Shown: in pieces, positions 52,313 to 61,696 of the stretch
Numbering within the stretch: the stretch's first letter is position 1
How the letters are laid out: every line of letters starts with the position of its first letter
Assembly (NCBI GenBank): GCA_965219035.1
Contig: CBDCMR010000004.1
Location: forward strand, 1,178,001-1,242,000
Origin: CBDCKN01 sp965219035
Lineage (GTDB): Bacteria; Gemmatimonadota; Gemmatimonadetes; Longimicrobiales; Gaopeijiaceae
Length of the DNA: 64,000 nucleotides
Direction: 5' to 3'
Notes under the pieces: model-generated
Seen by the model: only the letters and a program-made list of their open reading frames with translations
Told to the model about the DNA's origin: nothing
Databases searched by the model: none
Translations under genes and position numbers: made by a program

Positions 52313-53998
52313 TTACCCGCCCAAACGCTCGAAGCGAACGCCCCATACACGGCCGTCCGACATCCGGAAGCCGTCCACCCGGCTACGTGAATCGCGCGTG
52401 AAGACCAACGTCTGGCCACCTGCCCGGAACGCATCACGAAACGTCGGCTCGAGCGTCGTCGGCTCCAGCTTCCGATGGTGGATCACCAGGCCACTGCCCT
52501 CGAGCGCGAGACGATACTCCGTGCCCAGCTCGTCGGAGTGGTAGGATCCGGCGAACTCTCGGAGGCCCGTGGTGTTCGGCAACCAGGAATCGCGCCGCTC
52601 GTAGCGATCCGGATCGAGCTGGGGCGGAAACTCCAGCGTTCCGGGGCGGGAGTCCACCGGGGGTCGGATCGTGATCAACCCGAGGGGACCCACCGCCTCG
52701 AACTGGTTGTTGCCCAGATGTCGCAGCACGAAGCGGCCCGGTGCGTGGATCACGAGCGTATCACCGTCGAGGTTGACGGAGCGGATGCGGTCGCCCGCAT
52801 CGGTGTGATAGATACCCACTAGTGCCTCTGCGTCCCGACGCGAGAGCGGGATCGTGGCGCGCTCTTCTCTCTCCTCCGACGGCCCTTCGGAATCCACAAA
52901 ACGATCCGCCAGGTGCACGTTCGCCACCCGGCGGGCCAAACCGCCCGGATTCGACGACGGGAAGTTGCACAGCACTGCGATTGACAGCCCCTCTTCTGGG
53001 AAGCGCAGGAAGTTGCTTCGGTATCCCGCGTCTGCTCCTCCGTGTCCCTCCGTCTCGAGTCCCCGATACGTGCCGATGGACAAGCCATGCGCGTAAGCGA
53101 TGGTGTCCCCTGACGTGAGCACGAAGCGCTCGTGCAAGCGCTCCAGTGCCGAGCGGCCGCCTACACGGCCCGTGTCGAAGTTGCGATCCCACGCACCGAG
53201 ATCGTGCACCGTCGTGAAGAGACTCGTGGCACCTACCACGTCGAAGTCGGAGATGGAATTCCTGAGACCGAACTCGCCGTTGTCGTCCGGCGCATACGCC
53301 CAAGCCCGGTTGCGGACGATCATGTTGTGGTCGTCGTGGAAGTGCGTGTCCGTCATACCCAGTGGCTCGAACATGCGCTGTGTCGTGAACTCGCGGAGCG
53401 TCTGTCCGCTGACGCGTTCCACCACCACGGCGAGGAGTGTGAAGCCCGTGTTCGAGTAAGGATATCTGGAGCCGGTGGGGAAGTTGAGCGCCGTCTGGCG
53501 GGAGGTGACGTCGAGGACGTCGCCCTGGGTGACGACGTCGGCCTCCCAGCGCCACCCGGCCCTGGCCAGGAGGTTCCACTGGTCCCTGATACCGCTCACG
53601 TGGTGCACGAGGTGGCGGAGCGTGATGGGCGATCCGAAGTCGGGCACCTCGGGCACGTAGGTCCGGATGTCGTCATCCCACGACACTCTGCCCTCGTTCA
53701 CCAGCAACTCCACGGCCATCGCTGTGAAATGCTTCGAGACCGACGCGACGTGGAAGATCGACGTGGGCGTGATCGGGATCCCGTACTCGAGGTTGGCGAT
53801 CCCGTAGCCCTGCTCGTAGATGGGCGAGCCGTCGCGCATCACTGAGAGGGCACATCCGGGGGTCGCGTCCGTGTCCATAGACGAAAAGATCGAGTCGACG
53901 CGGCTCTGAGGTGTCCAGGTCTGAGCCGTGGCCGAGACCGAAGCCGAAAGGGCAGCCAGGGCGAGGAGTGGCGCTGGCACCGCTCGGAGCAGGGACAT
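52313..53998 (-). CDS. Exported serine hydrolase of the beta-lactamase/DD-peptidase (class C) family
   Basis: 561 residues with a signal peptide (LLRAVPAPLLALAALSASVSATAQ). Catalytic elements: SVSKHF (SxxK), YSNTGF (YxN), and a GHGGADAGYRS region replacing the KTG box. N-terminal domain includes GCALSVMRDGSPIYEQGYGIANLEYGIP. The C-terminal 180 residues form a lipocalin-like beta domain (LVGIYHTDAGDRIRSVNLDG onward). Likely hydrolyses peptides or esters in the periplasm; there is no specific sign of antibiotic resistance. Confidence 0.9.
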   Translation of the reverse strand: MSLLRAVPAPLLALAALSASVSATAQTWTPQSRVDSIFSSMDTDATPGCALSVMRDGSPIYEQGYGIANLEYGIPITPTSIFHVASVSKHFTAMAVELLVNEGRVSWDDDIRTYVPEVPDFGSPITLRHLVHHVSGIRDQWNLLARAGWRWEADVVTQGDVLDVTSRQTALNFPTGSRYPYSNTGFTLLAVVVERVSGQTLREFTTQRMFEPLGMTDTHFHDDHNMIVRNRAWAYAPDDNGEFGLRNSISDFDVVGATSLFTTVHDLGAWDRNFDTGRVGGRSALERLHERFVLTSGDTIAYAHGLSIGTYRGLETEGHGGADAGYRSNFLRFPEEGLSIAVLCNFPSSNPGGLARRVANVHLADRFVDSEGPSEEREERATIPLSRRDAEALVGIYHTDAGDRIRSVNLDGDTLVIHAPGRFVLRHLGNNQFEAVGPLGLITIRPPVDSRPGTLEFPPQLDPDRYERRDSWLPNTTGLREFAGSYHSDELGTEYRLALEGSGLVIHHRKLEPTTLEPTFRDAFRAGGQTLVFTRDSRSRVDGFRMSDGRVWGVRFERLGG

Positions 53999-54276
53999 GG
54001 ATTGACCTCCGGTCGGATCGTTGGCTGAAGGGCGGGGAGGCCGCCAGTCCCCACCATAGTAGCTGGGAGGTCTTCCGGTGTGCCAATGAGCCCCGTCGGT
54101 GTGGGCGGCGCCGTTGGATCTCCTATACCTTGCTCCAGCCAGAGACGATCGGGTTCTTGCTGAAAAAAAGTGGGAACCAACGAGGACAGGGCCGGTACCG
54201 TCCGTTCACCGTGAGAAGCGGAGTCGTCACGGGCGATTCTCATCGTCCAGGCGCTGGACGCCCAGGAGGTAGATGC

Positions 54277-54783
54277 TTGATCAGCAAGGACGTGAGACTG
54301 GGAGAAGGGGTAGTTGTCCATCATCCGAATCTGGTGAACCTCTACGGCTGTGAGATTGGGGCGGGCTCGACAATCGGCACGTTTGTCCAAATCCAGAAAG
54401 GCGCACTCATAGGGACGAACTGCAAGATCTCGTCGCATTCGTTGATATGCGAAGGGGTGACCATTGAAGACGGCGTATTCGTTGGTCATGGAGTCATGTT
54501 CATCAATGATATGCGTCCACGTGCGGTTACCGAGAGCGGCGATCTGCAAACCGAAGAAGATTGGCATCTCGAGAGGACCTTGGTGCGCACTCGAGCGTCC
54601 GTCGGAACCCATGCGACGATCATGGGCGGGATAACCGTCGGGAAGGGCGCGTTGATCGGGGCTGGGGCCGTGGTGACGAAGGACGTTCCCGACTTCGCGA
54701 TCGTGGTGGGTGTGCCGGCCCGCGTTGTCGGTGACGCACGGAGGCACGAAGACGCGGATGATGACGAAGCAGGCCTATGCTAA
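54277..54783 (+). CDS. Left-handed beta-helix acyltransferase (WbpD-like sugar N-acetyltransferase)
   Basis: 168 residues. Hexapeptide repeats: DVRLGEGVVVHHPNLVNLYGCEIGAGSTIGTFVQIQ, CKISSHSLICEGVTIEDGVF, VGHGVMFIND, ASVGTHATIMGGITVGKGALIGAGAVVTKDVP. The FINDMRPR segment and the adjacent WbpB/WbpE-like genes point to UDP-2-acetamido-3-amino-uronate N-acetyltransferase. TTG start with AGGAGG 7 bp upstream. Overlaps the oxidoreductase start by 7 bp. Confidence 0.85.
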   Translation: MISKDVRLGEGVVVHHPNLVNLYGCEIGAGSTIGTFVQIQKGALIGTNCKISSHSLICEGVTIEDGVFVGHGVMFINDMRPRAVTESGDLQTEEDWHLERTLVRTRASVGTHATIMGGITVGKGALIGAGAVVTKDVPDFAIVVGVPARVVGDARRHEDADDDEAGLC

Positions 54784-55587
54784 GTGTCGGCGTTATCGGA
54801 TACGGCTACTGGGGACCCAATCTGGTCCGGAATTTCCAGGAGTCGGATGTATCCAACGTTGCTATGGTCAGTGATCTGAATGACGCGCGTCTGAAGCTGG
54901 TCGAGAGCCGCTATCCGTCGGTGGAGACGACCATCGAGCATCGGGACCTATTCAACAGCGACTCCGTCGGCGCCGTGATCATTGCCACGCCCGTACATAC
55001 CCATTTCGATCTGGCGATGTCGGCCTTGAAGGCCGGGAAGCACGTGCTTGTCGAAAAACCGCTAGCCGAGACATCGGAGCAGGCCAGAACGCTGATTGTG
55101 GAGGCGAAGCAACGCGGCCTGGTGCTCATGGTGGATCACACGTTCATCTATACCGGCGCGGTCAGAAAGCTACGTGAGATGGTCGCGGGTGGCGAGTTGG
55201 GCAACCTCTACTATTACGACGCGAAACGCGTCAATCTTGGCTTGTTCCAACCGGATGTCAGCGTGATCTGGGATCTGGCGGTGCATGACCTTGCCATCAT
55301 GGCGTACGTCTTCCCACAACAACCCGTAGCCGTGTCCGCTACCGGGATCGGCCATGTGCCGGGCAAACCCGCCAATGTGGCCTATTTGTCGATCTACTTC
55401 GAAGCCCAAATGATGGCACATGTCAATGTGAGCTGGCTCTCGCCAGTGAAGTTGCGGCAGACGCTGATCGGCGGCGATCGAAAGATGGTCGTCTACGATG
55501 ACCTCGAGCCCAGCGAGAAGATCAAGGTGTACGACAAGGGCATTGAGTTGAAGACGAGGGAGAGCATCTATGAAACGGCGGTCGGGT
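54777..55587 (+). pseudogene. Gfo/Idh/MocA oxidoreductase (WbpB-like), 5' part interrupted by IS
   Basis: Rossmann start LSVGVIGYGYWGPNLVRNF, VIIATPVHTHFDLAMSALKAGKHVLVEKP (conserved EKP), TFIYTGAVRKLREMV, IWDLAVHDLAIMAYVF. The frame breaks at AVG, where the IS begins. Removing the IS and one copy of the target duplication joins GTCGGGT to ATCGCATGGG and restores the reading AVGYRMGDMW, so the gene was intact before insertion. Predicted role: oxidation of UDP-GlcNAc-type uronate at C3, paired with WbpE and WbpD. Confidence 0.85.
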
Positions 55588-56818
55588 TGTACAGAGATGG
55601 TAATGACCTGACAGTTGGCCCTCGCCGGAGCTGTGTCTAGGCTGCCTTCGTCTTAGCCTCCTCCTTCCTGGCCTTTGCGGCCTTCCTGGCGTCGGTGAGA
55701 CCGGCCTTGAAGACCTGATAGGGCGTGCGGCCCTCCATGGCTCGACCGCGGTGCGGCCGCTTCCGGTTGTAGGTCTCCAGATACGCCTCGAGGTCCTGCT
55801 GCATCTCCTCGACGGTCTCGTACCAGGTGGTGCGGCCCTTCACCCTCAAGTGCTCGTCGAGGAGCGTGCGGTGGAAGCGCTCGATGAAGCCGTTGGACTG
55901 GGGCCTGCCCACCTTCGTCGTGCGGTGCTCGATGTCCTCGAGCTGAAGGAACAGCTCATATGGGTGACGGTCCGGACGGCCGCAGAACTCGCGGCCGTTG
56001 TCGCTGAGCACGGTCTTCACCCGGACCCGGTGCTCATCGAAGAACGGCAACACGTCGTTATTCATCACCTGCACCGCCGTGAGCGGGAGCTTGCTCGTGT
56101 AGAGCCGGCCCCAGGCGTAGCGGCTGAAGCAATCGAGCACGGTCTGCAGGTACACCTTGCCGACCCCCTTCAGCGTTCCGACGAAGAACGTGTCCACGGC
56201 GACGAGGTCGCCCGGGTAATGGACTTCGATGTGGCGCTCCCGGAACTCGGGACTGAAGCGCTCCAGCAGCTCGATCTGCTCGTCGGTCAGCTTCAGCTTC
56301 CGTTCCCTGGCCGTCTCTTCGAGCCTGAGCAGCCGTTCGTGCTTCGTGGTGAGGCCATGCCGGCTCCACACGCCCCGTACGCCTCCTGAGCTCACCTGGA
56401 TCCCTCCGAGCAGCAACTCGTCCGCGACCCGCTGAGCTCCGTGCGTCGGAGCCTCCAAGGCGTGGGCCAAGACCGCCTGCTCAATCTCTTCACTCACCCG
56501 GTTCGGGTGCGGTCCCTTCGGCCCCGGAAGCTGGTCGATCAGCCCCTCGGCCCCGTAAAGCTGGAAGTTCCTCCTGATCTCGTAGAACTGCTGCCGGCTG
56601 TAGCCCACGATCTTGCACGCCTTGCTCACGTTGCCGAGCTCCTGGGCCAACTGTAGCAGGCTCAGCTTGCGGCGCGCTATCTTCTCCCCCTGGACGGTGG
56701 TCATCTTCTCTCCCGTGCTAAGTGAGTGACTTCGACATCTCTCAATTAGCTCCGGCGAGGGCGGCTGGCCACCGTCCTCTCTCGTGGTCAACTGTCAGGT
56801 GAATACCGTCTCAGCACA
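55588..56818 (-). mobile_element. IS481-type insertion sequence, copy 1
   Basis: 1231 bp. Left end TGTACAGAGATGGTAATGAC, right end (complement) TGTGCTGAGACGGTATTCAC; both continue with CTGACAGTTG, imperfect terminal inverted repeats. Flanks TCGGGT at 55582-55587 and 56820-56825 look like a 6-bp target duplication, with one unexplained base at 56819. One transposase gene on the minus strand. The copy at 57857 differs at one base in the coding part, a silent change (55829 versus 58098). Confidence 0.88.
55637..56704 (-). CDS. IS481-family transposase, copy 1
   Basis: 355 residues. N-terminal helix-turn-helix (ARRKLSLLQLAQELGNVSKA, KIVGYSRQQFYEIRRNFQ), then an integrase core with Asp in LVAVDTFFVGTL, Asp in VLSDNGREF and Glu in GFIERFHRTLLDEH, the catalytic DDE triad, and YLETYNRKRPHRGRAMEGRTP at the end. 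The ATG at 56704 has GGGAGAG a few bases upstream and is preferred over the in-frame ATG at 56791. It should be active. Confidence 0.93.
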   Translation of the reverse strand: MTTVQGEKIARRKLSLLQLAQELGNVSKACKIVGYSRQQFYEIRRNFQLYGAEGLIDQLPGPKGPHPNRVSEEIEQAVLAHALEAPTHGAQRVADELLLGGIQVSSGGVRGVWSRHGLTTKHERLLRLEETARERKLKLTDEQIELLERFSPEFRERHIEVHYPGDLVAVDTFFVGTLKGVGKVYLQTVLDCFSRYAWGRLYTSKLPLTAVQVMNNDVLPFFDEHRVRVKTVLSDNGREFCGRPDRHPYELFLQLEDIEHRTTKVGRPQSNGFIERFHRTLLDEHLRVKGRTTWYETVEEMQQDLEAYLETYNRKRPHRGRAMEGRTPYQVFKAGLTDARKAAKARKEEAKTKAA

Positions 56819-57022
56819 TTCGGGTATCGCATGGGCGACATGTGGGCACCGAAATTAGATGCTACCGAAGCCCTGAGTCGGGAAGCTCGCCACTTCGTCG
56901 ACTGCGTGGAGAAAGGCGTGGCACCCGAGAGCGGTGGTGAGGCGGGGCTCTATGTGGTGCGCATTTTGGAAGCGGCTACGCGCTCCATGGCTGAGCGAGG
57001 CGCCCCGGTGGAACTAGTCTGA
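56819..57022 (+). pseudogene. WbpB-like oxidoreductase, 3' part
   Basis: Continues the gene broken at 55587: GYRMGDMWAPKLDATEALSREARHFVDCVEKGVAPESGGEAGLYVVRILEAATRS ends at 57022. A separate start at ATG 56831 would give only a fragment. Immediately followed by the WbpE-like gene. Confidence 0.8.
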
Positions 57023-57041
57023 TGGAGTCCCCGGAACGCGC

Positions 57042-57856
57042 ATGATTCCTTTCTTGGATCTGAAGCCTCAGTACCTGAGCATAAGAGAGGAACTCGAAGC
57101 TGCAGTCCTGAAAGTGCTCGCGAGCACTCAATACGCGCTGGGCAGCGAAGTGGCGGCCTTTGAAGAAGAATTCGCCGCGTTTTGCGGCGCCGAATCCGCA
57201 GTCGCCGTGAACTCGGGCACCAGCGCCCTACATGTTGCACTGCTGGCGGTCGGGGTCGAGCGCGGTGATGAGGTGATCACGGTAGCCAGCACGTTCGTTG
57301 CGACCGTGGCCGCGATTGAGTACGTGGGCGCCCGACCGGTGTTCGTGGATGTCGAGCCCGGCACGCTGAAAATGGATGCCAGCAAGAACATGGCCCGGGT
57401 CACAGAGAAGACCAAGGCCATCGTGCCCGTGCATCTGCACGGGCATCCCTCCGACATGGACCCCATCCTCGACATCGCGGCGAGCTGTGGGCTACGGGTG
57501 ATCGAGGATGCGGCGCAGGCGCACGACTCTGAATACAAGGGTCGCCCCGTAGGTAGCATCGGTGATCTTGGCTGCTTCAGTTTCTACCCGAGCAAGAATC
57601 TCGGCGCGGTTGGCGAAGGTGGCATGCTCGTCACCAATAACGCTGAGTACGCAGATATCGCGCGCAAGGTCCGGGATTGGGGACAATCCGCCAAGTACCA
57701 TCACGACTTGAAGGGCTTCAACTACCGAATGGACAACATTCAGGGAGCGGCGCTGCGAGTTAAGCTGCGACACCTGCCGAAATGGACCGCGGCCCGCAGG
57801 CGGAACGCGGAGATCTACAACAGCCTGCTAGCAGACGCGCATGTCGTGGCGCCGGT
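57042..57856 (+). pseudogene. DegT/DnrJ/EryC1 aminotransferase (WbpE-like), 5' part interrupted by IS
   Basis: PLP sugar aminotransferase: IPFLDLKPQYLSIREELEA, FCGAESAVAVNSGTSALHVALLAVGV, VASTFVATVAAIEYVGARPVFVDVEPGTLKMD, VIEDAAQAHDSEYKGRPVGS, and the Schiff-base Lys in FYPSKNLGAVGEGGML. It is broken after VVAPV by the second IS. Removing the IS and one target copy restores VVAPVEEPYARHVYHVYAIR. Predicted to aminate the 3-keto sugar produced by the WbpB-like enzyme. Confidence 0.88.
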
Positions 57857-59087
57857 TGTACAGAGATGGTAATGACCTGACAGTTGGCCCTCGCCGGAGC
57901 TGTGTCTAGGCTGCCTTCGTCTTAGCCTCCTCCTTCCTGGCCTTTGCGGCCTTCCTGGCGTCGGTGAGACCGGCCTTGAAGACCTGATAGGGCGTGCGGC
58001 CCTCCATGGCTCGACCGCGGTGCGGCCGCTTCCGGTTGTAGGTCTCCAGATACGCCTCGAGGTCCTGCTGCATCTCCTCGACGGTCTCGTACCAGGTCGT
58101 GCGGCCCTTCACCCTCAAGTGCTCGTCGAGGAGCGTGCGGTGGAAGCGCTCGATGAAGCCGTTGGACTGGGGCCTGCCCACCTTCGTCGTGCGGTGCTCG
58201 ATGTCCTCGAGCTGAAGGAACAGCTCATATGGGTGACGGTCCGGACGGCCGCAGAACTCGCGGCCGTTGTCGCTGAGCACGGTCTTCACCCGGACCCGGT
58301 GCTCATCGAAGAACGGCAACACGTCGTTATTCATCACCTGCACCGCCGTGAGCGGGAGCTTGCTCGTGTAGAGCCGGCCCCAGGCGTAGCGGCTGAAGCA
58401 ATCGAGCACGGTCTGCAGGTACACCTTGCCGACCCCCTTCAGCGTTCCGACGAAGAACGTGTCCACGGCGACGAGGTCGCCCGGGTAATGGACTTCGATG
58501 TGGCGCTCCCGGAACTCGGGACTGAAGCGCTCCAGCAGCTCGATCTGCTCGTCGGTCAGCTTCAGCTTCCGTTCCCTGGCCGTCTCTTCGAGCCTGAGCA
58601 GCCGTTCGTGCTTCGTGGTGAGGCCATGCCGGCTCCACACGCCCCGTACGCCTCCTGAGCTCACCTGGATCCCTCCGAGCAGCAACTCGTCCGCGACCCG
58701 CTGAGCTCCGTGCGTCGGAGCCTCCAAGGCGTGGGCCAAGACCGCCTGCTCAATCTCTTCACTCACCCGGTTCGGGTGCGGTCCCTTCGGCCCCGGAAGC
58801 TGGTCGATCAGCCCCTCGGCCCCGTAAAGCTGGAAGTTCCTCCTGATCTCGTAGAACTGCTGCCGGCTGTAGCCCACGATCTTGCACGCCTTGCTCACGT
58901 TGCCGAGCTCCTGGGCCAACTGTAGCAGGCTCAGCTTGCGGCGCGCTATCTTCTCCCCCTGGACGGTGGTCATCTTCTCTCCCGTGCTAAGTGAGTGACT
59001 TCGACATCTCTCAATTAGCTCCGGCGAGGGCGGCTGGCCACCGTCCTCTCTCGTGGTCAACTGTCAGGTGAATACCGTCTCAGCACA
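57857..59087 (-). mobile_element. IS481-type insertion sequence, copy 2
   Basis: Same ends and length as copy 1. The flanks CGCCGGT (57850-57856 and 59088-59094) form a perfect 7-bp duplication. It has the same orientation as copy 1. The two copies enclose 1038 bp, so recombination between them could delete the segment. Confidence 0.88.
57906..58973 (-). CDS. IS481-family transposase, copy 2
   Basis: Identical protein to copy 1 (355 residues, DDE core). Only one base differs in the gene, a silent Thr codon. Recent duplication by transposition is implied. Confidence 0.93.
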   Translation of the reverse strand: MTTVQGEKIARRKLSLLQLAQELGNVSKACKIVGYSRQQFYEIRRNFQLYGAEGLIDQLPGPKGPHPNRVSEEIEQAVLAHALEAPTHGAQRVADELLLGGIQVSSGGVRGVWSRHGLTTKHERLLRLEETARERKLKLTDEQIELLERFSPEFRERHIEVHYPGDLVAVDTFFVGTLKGVGKVYLQTVLDCFSRYAWGRLYTSKLPLTAVQVMNNDVLPFFDEHRVRVKTVLSDNGREFCGRPDRHPYELFLQLEDIEHRTTKVGRPQSNGFIERFHRTLLDEHLRVKGRTTWYETVEEMQQDLEAYLETYNRKRPHRGRAMEGRTPYQVFKAGLTDARKAAKARKEEAKTKAA

Positions 59088-59374
59088 CGCCGGTGGAGGA
59101 GCCCTACGCGCGTCATGTCTATCATGTATACGCCATTCGGACGCCCAATCGTGATGGGCTTCAAGCCTTGCTGCAGGATAATGGAATCCAGAGCGGCATT
59201 CATTACCCGATTCCTGTGCACCTGCAGAAGGCTTATGAAGAGTTCGGCTTCGCGAACGGTGATCTTCCGATCACCGAGCGGGCCGCTAGAGAACAGTTGT
59301 CGTTGCCCATGTTTGCAGAGTTGACCGAGGCGCAGATCCAAGAGGTCTGCGGCGCAATCCGACACGCACTCTGA
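59088..59374 (+). pseudogene. WbpE-like aminotransferase, 3' part
   Basis: Native C-terminus of the broken gene: HVYHVYAIRTPNRDGLQALLQDNGIQSGIHYPIPVHLQKAYEEF, then LPMFAELTEAQIQEVCGAIR. The GIHYP motif is typical of the DegT family C-terminal domain. Confidence 0.8.
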
Positions 59375-59468
59375 CGAGGAAGATGAAGGCCCTCTTCCCC
59401 CATTGGGTCGAGTTTGGGTTTGGCGATCACCGACGTCTCTTCGGGCGCGAATTTCTAGTGGGTAAGCG

Positions 59469-60629
59469 ATGCTCCTGACCAATGGGCCATACAGCCGCTT
59501 GAGCGAAATCCCATTCTTTTTCGAGCCCCTCGAAACGCCTGACCACAACGCCTATCCGGCAACCCGTCCCTTCGATTTCTATCTTGACGACAAGCTCGAA
59601 ATCTTGCGACAAAAGGGCCACCCCGAGCTCTCGGCCCTGCTCCGTCGCGTCTACGAAGACGGCTCCATGCTCGCGGGAGCGATGGATGAATCGGCAGGAA
59701 GAGCACAAGCCGATGCCGCCGAACGGTTCGTATGCTCCGTAGTCTCCGCCTTGGATGGTCAGAGGGTGCTCGAAATCGGGTCCGGCAACGGCTATCTGCT
59801 GCAGAGGTTCCATGCCAAGGGGGCGGCCTGCACGGGCCTCGAGCCAGGGCCTCAGGTTCACGAGGGACAGCATTCGAGAATCAGATTCGTCCAGGATTTT
59901 TTCCCCTCCGAGGAGATTGACAGCAGCTACGACCTTGTTTTGCACTTCAACGTGCTAGAGCACATGGAGGACCCAGAGGAATTCTTGGGCCAACAACGGG
60001 CGCTGTTATCAGAGAACGGCAGAGTTGTACTCGGCGTACCCAACTGCGAGCCCTACCTACCCGCCGGTGACATCTCCATGTTCGTTCACGAGCACTACAG
60101 CTACTTCACCCGACGAGGCCTGCACCGATTGGCTGAAGGCGTGGGGCTCAGCATCGAGGCCATGGAGGTCGGTGCCAACGGCGGCATGCTGTTCGCCTCT
60201 ATGACCGCACAGTCCCCTATGGCCGACGATCCCTCGTTGCCAGCACCGGCAGCCGCTGGGTTTTCCGTCCGTGCCGAATCACATCTGAACAGTGTCGCGA
60301 TGATGACGACAAAATTCCCTCGGGAAGAACTTGCAGTCTACTGCCCGATCCGAGCCATGAACGCGCTTTGCCTTTTGGGGGCTACCCAGGCGCGACTGGT
60401 GGATGACAATCCGACGATGCACGGCAGCTATATTCCTGGCCTTGCCAACGCCATCGAGGACTTCGGAAGTCTAAAAGACGCCCCCCCGGCCGCGGTTCTC
60501 ATCTTCTCGCGGACCTTCGGACATGAAATCAAAGCCAGATGCGAGCAATCCGACCAGCTCAGACACACGCCGATCCATACCATCGAGGAAATGGATAGGA
60601 TGCCGCCGACGGCGGGAGCCCCAGAGTGA
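59469..60629 (+). CDS. SAM-dependent methyltransferase, probably C-methyltransferase-like
   Basis: 386 residues. Methyltransferase motif I VLEIGSGNGYLLQRFHAKG, then GLEPGPQVHEGQHS, DLVLHFNVLEHMEDPEEFL and PNCEPYL. The C-terminal domain (PREELAVYCPIRAMNALCLLG, VDDNPTMHGSYIPGL) resembles the sugar C-methyltransferase tail. A second ATG-started frame at 59383 (KALFPHWVEFGFGDHRRLFG, then GKRC) stops at 59478. Joining the two frames by one missing base gives GKRCLLTNGPYSRLSEIP, so the native start may be 59383 and the gene frameshifted near 59472. Acts on nucleotide sugars in this locus. Confidence 0.8.
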   Translation: MLLTNGPYSRLSEIPFFFEPLETPDHNAYPATRPFDFYLDDKLEILRQKGHPELSALLRRVYEDGSMLAGAMDESAGRAQADAAERFVCSVVSALDGQRVLEIGSGNGYLLQRFHAKGAACTGLEPGPQVHEGQHSRIRFVQDFFPSEEIDSSYDLVLHFNVLEHMEDPEEFLGQQRALLSENGRVVLGVPNCEPYLPAGDISMFVHEHYSYFTRRGLHRLAEGVGLSIEAMEVGANGGMLFASMTAQSPMADDPSLPAPAAAGFSVRAESHLNSVAMMTTKFPREELAVYCPIRAMNALCLLGATQARLVDDNPTMHGSYIPGLANAIEDFGSLKDAPPAAVLIFSRTFGHEIKARCEQSDQLRHTPIHTIEEMDRMPPTAGAPE

Positions 60630-61688
60630 GCAAGAAGCGTACACGTATTCTGATTACGGGAACGGGGGGCCGCAGCGTGGGTGCAGGCATTCTGCACGCC
60701 CTGCTTGCGAACAGCTCCCGAGGTCGCTGAACGCTGGCATGTATCGGCCGCCGACGCGGACCCGTTCGCTTGGGGTTTATACGTGGCCCATGACAAGTAC
60801 TTGGTGCCGTTTGCAGATTCCCCGGACTACATCGACGCCATCGTTCAGCTGGTCGAGGTACAGTCGTTTGCCGCCGTCATTCCCGGCACCGAGGCCGAAG
60901 CCGTTACACTGGCATCAAACCGCGATAGAGTGCCGGTGCCGATTATCGCCAATTGCGACAACCTCATGCCCATCATGATGGACAAATTCGAGCTACAGGA
61001 GCGACTCCGCGCACTCGACCTACCCGTCGTTGCTACGGTCCCAGCGGTTGACTGGCGCAAGCTTCTGGAGGCGTATGATTTCCCCTTCATCGTCAAGCCC
61101 ACCCGTGGCACGGGTGGATCGAGGGGGCTGCATCTTGTTGTCACACGCAAGAAATGGAGTGCCTTCTTCCCAAACTCGACCCGGCAACCTACCCGTGCGC
61201 CCAGCCCTATCTAGGCACAACAGATGACGAGTACACGGTGGGCGTTCTTACTGACTTCGACGGCAAGCTCATCGACAGCATCGTCATGCGCCGAAAACTG
61301 ACGGGACTTTCCCTACTCGAATCGTGACGAGTAAAGGGCCGTACGTTGTCGTTGTCCACGGGCTACTCCCAGGGCTTTATCGTTCGCGACGACAGCGTGC
61401 AAGGCTTTTGTGAAAAAAATGGCGCTCGACCTCGGCAGCCGTGGCCCCCTCAACGTTCAGTTGCGCGTCGTCGACGGCACGCCGCATGTTTTCGAAGTAC
61501 ACCCACGATTTTCGGGCACCACGCCCATTCGCGCCAGCGTGGGCTTCAACGAACCCGACTTGCTGTTGCGCAACATGCTCCTCGGCCAGTCATTCGGCCG
61601 CCAGCCCTACACTGACAATGTCGCCGCGATCCGCGCTTTCGAGCACGTGATTGTACCCGTTTCCGACATGGCGGACTCTCGGTCTTGA
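60626..61688 (+). pseudogene. ATP-grasp (CarB-like) protein, multiply frameshifted
   Basis: GTG at 60626 overlaps the methyltransferase stop: SKKRTRILITGTGGRSVGAG. The frame breaks near 60700, picks up at RTAPEVAERWHVSAADADPFA, IIANCDNLMPIMMDKFELQE and FIVKPTRGTGGSRGLHLV, breaks again near 61165 (then TTDDEYTVGVLTDFDGK), shifts near 61327 (then LSLSTGYSQGFIVRDDS) and again in a seven-A run at 61413-61419 (then PLNVQLRVVDGTPHVFEVHPRFSGTTPIRASVGFNE). Stop at 61688. At least four frame changes in 1 kb: not functional unless the sequence is wrong. Confidence 0.8.
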
Positions 61689-61696
61689 GAACCGCC

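Noticed and set aside
55588..59087. Composite transposon carrying cargo between two IS copies
   Set aside because: The sequence between the copies is the native end of one gene and start of the next, and each IS has its own target duplication, showing two separate insertions.
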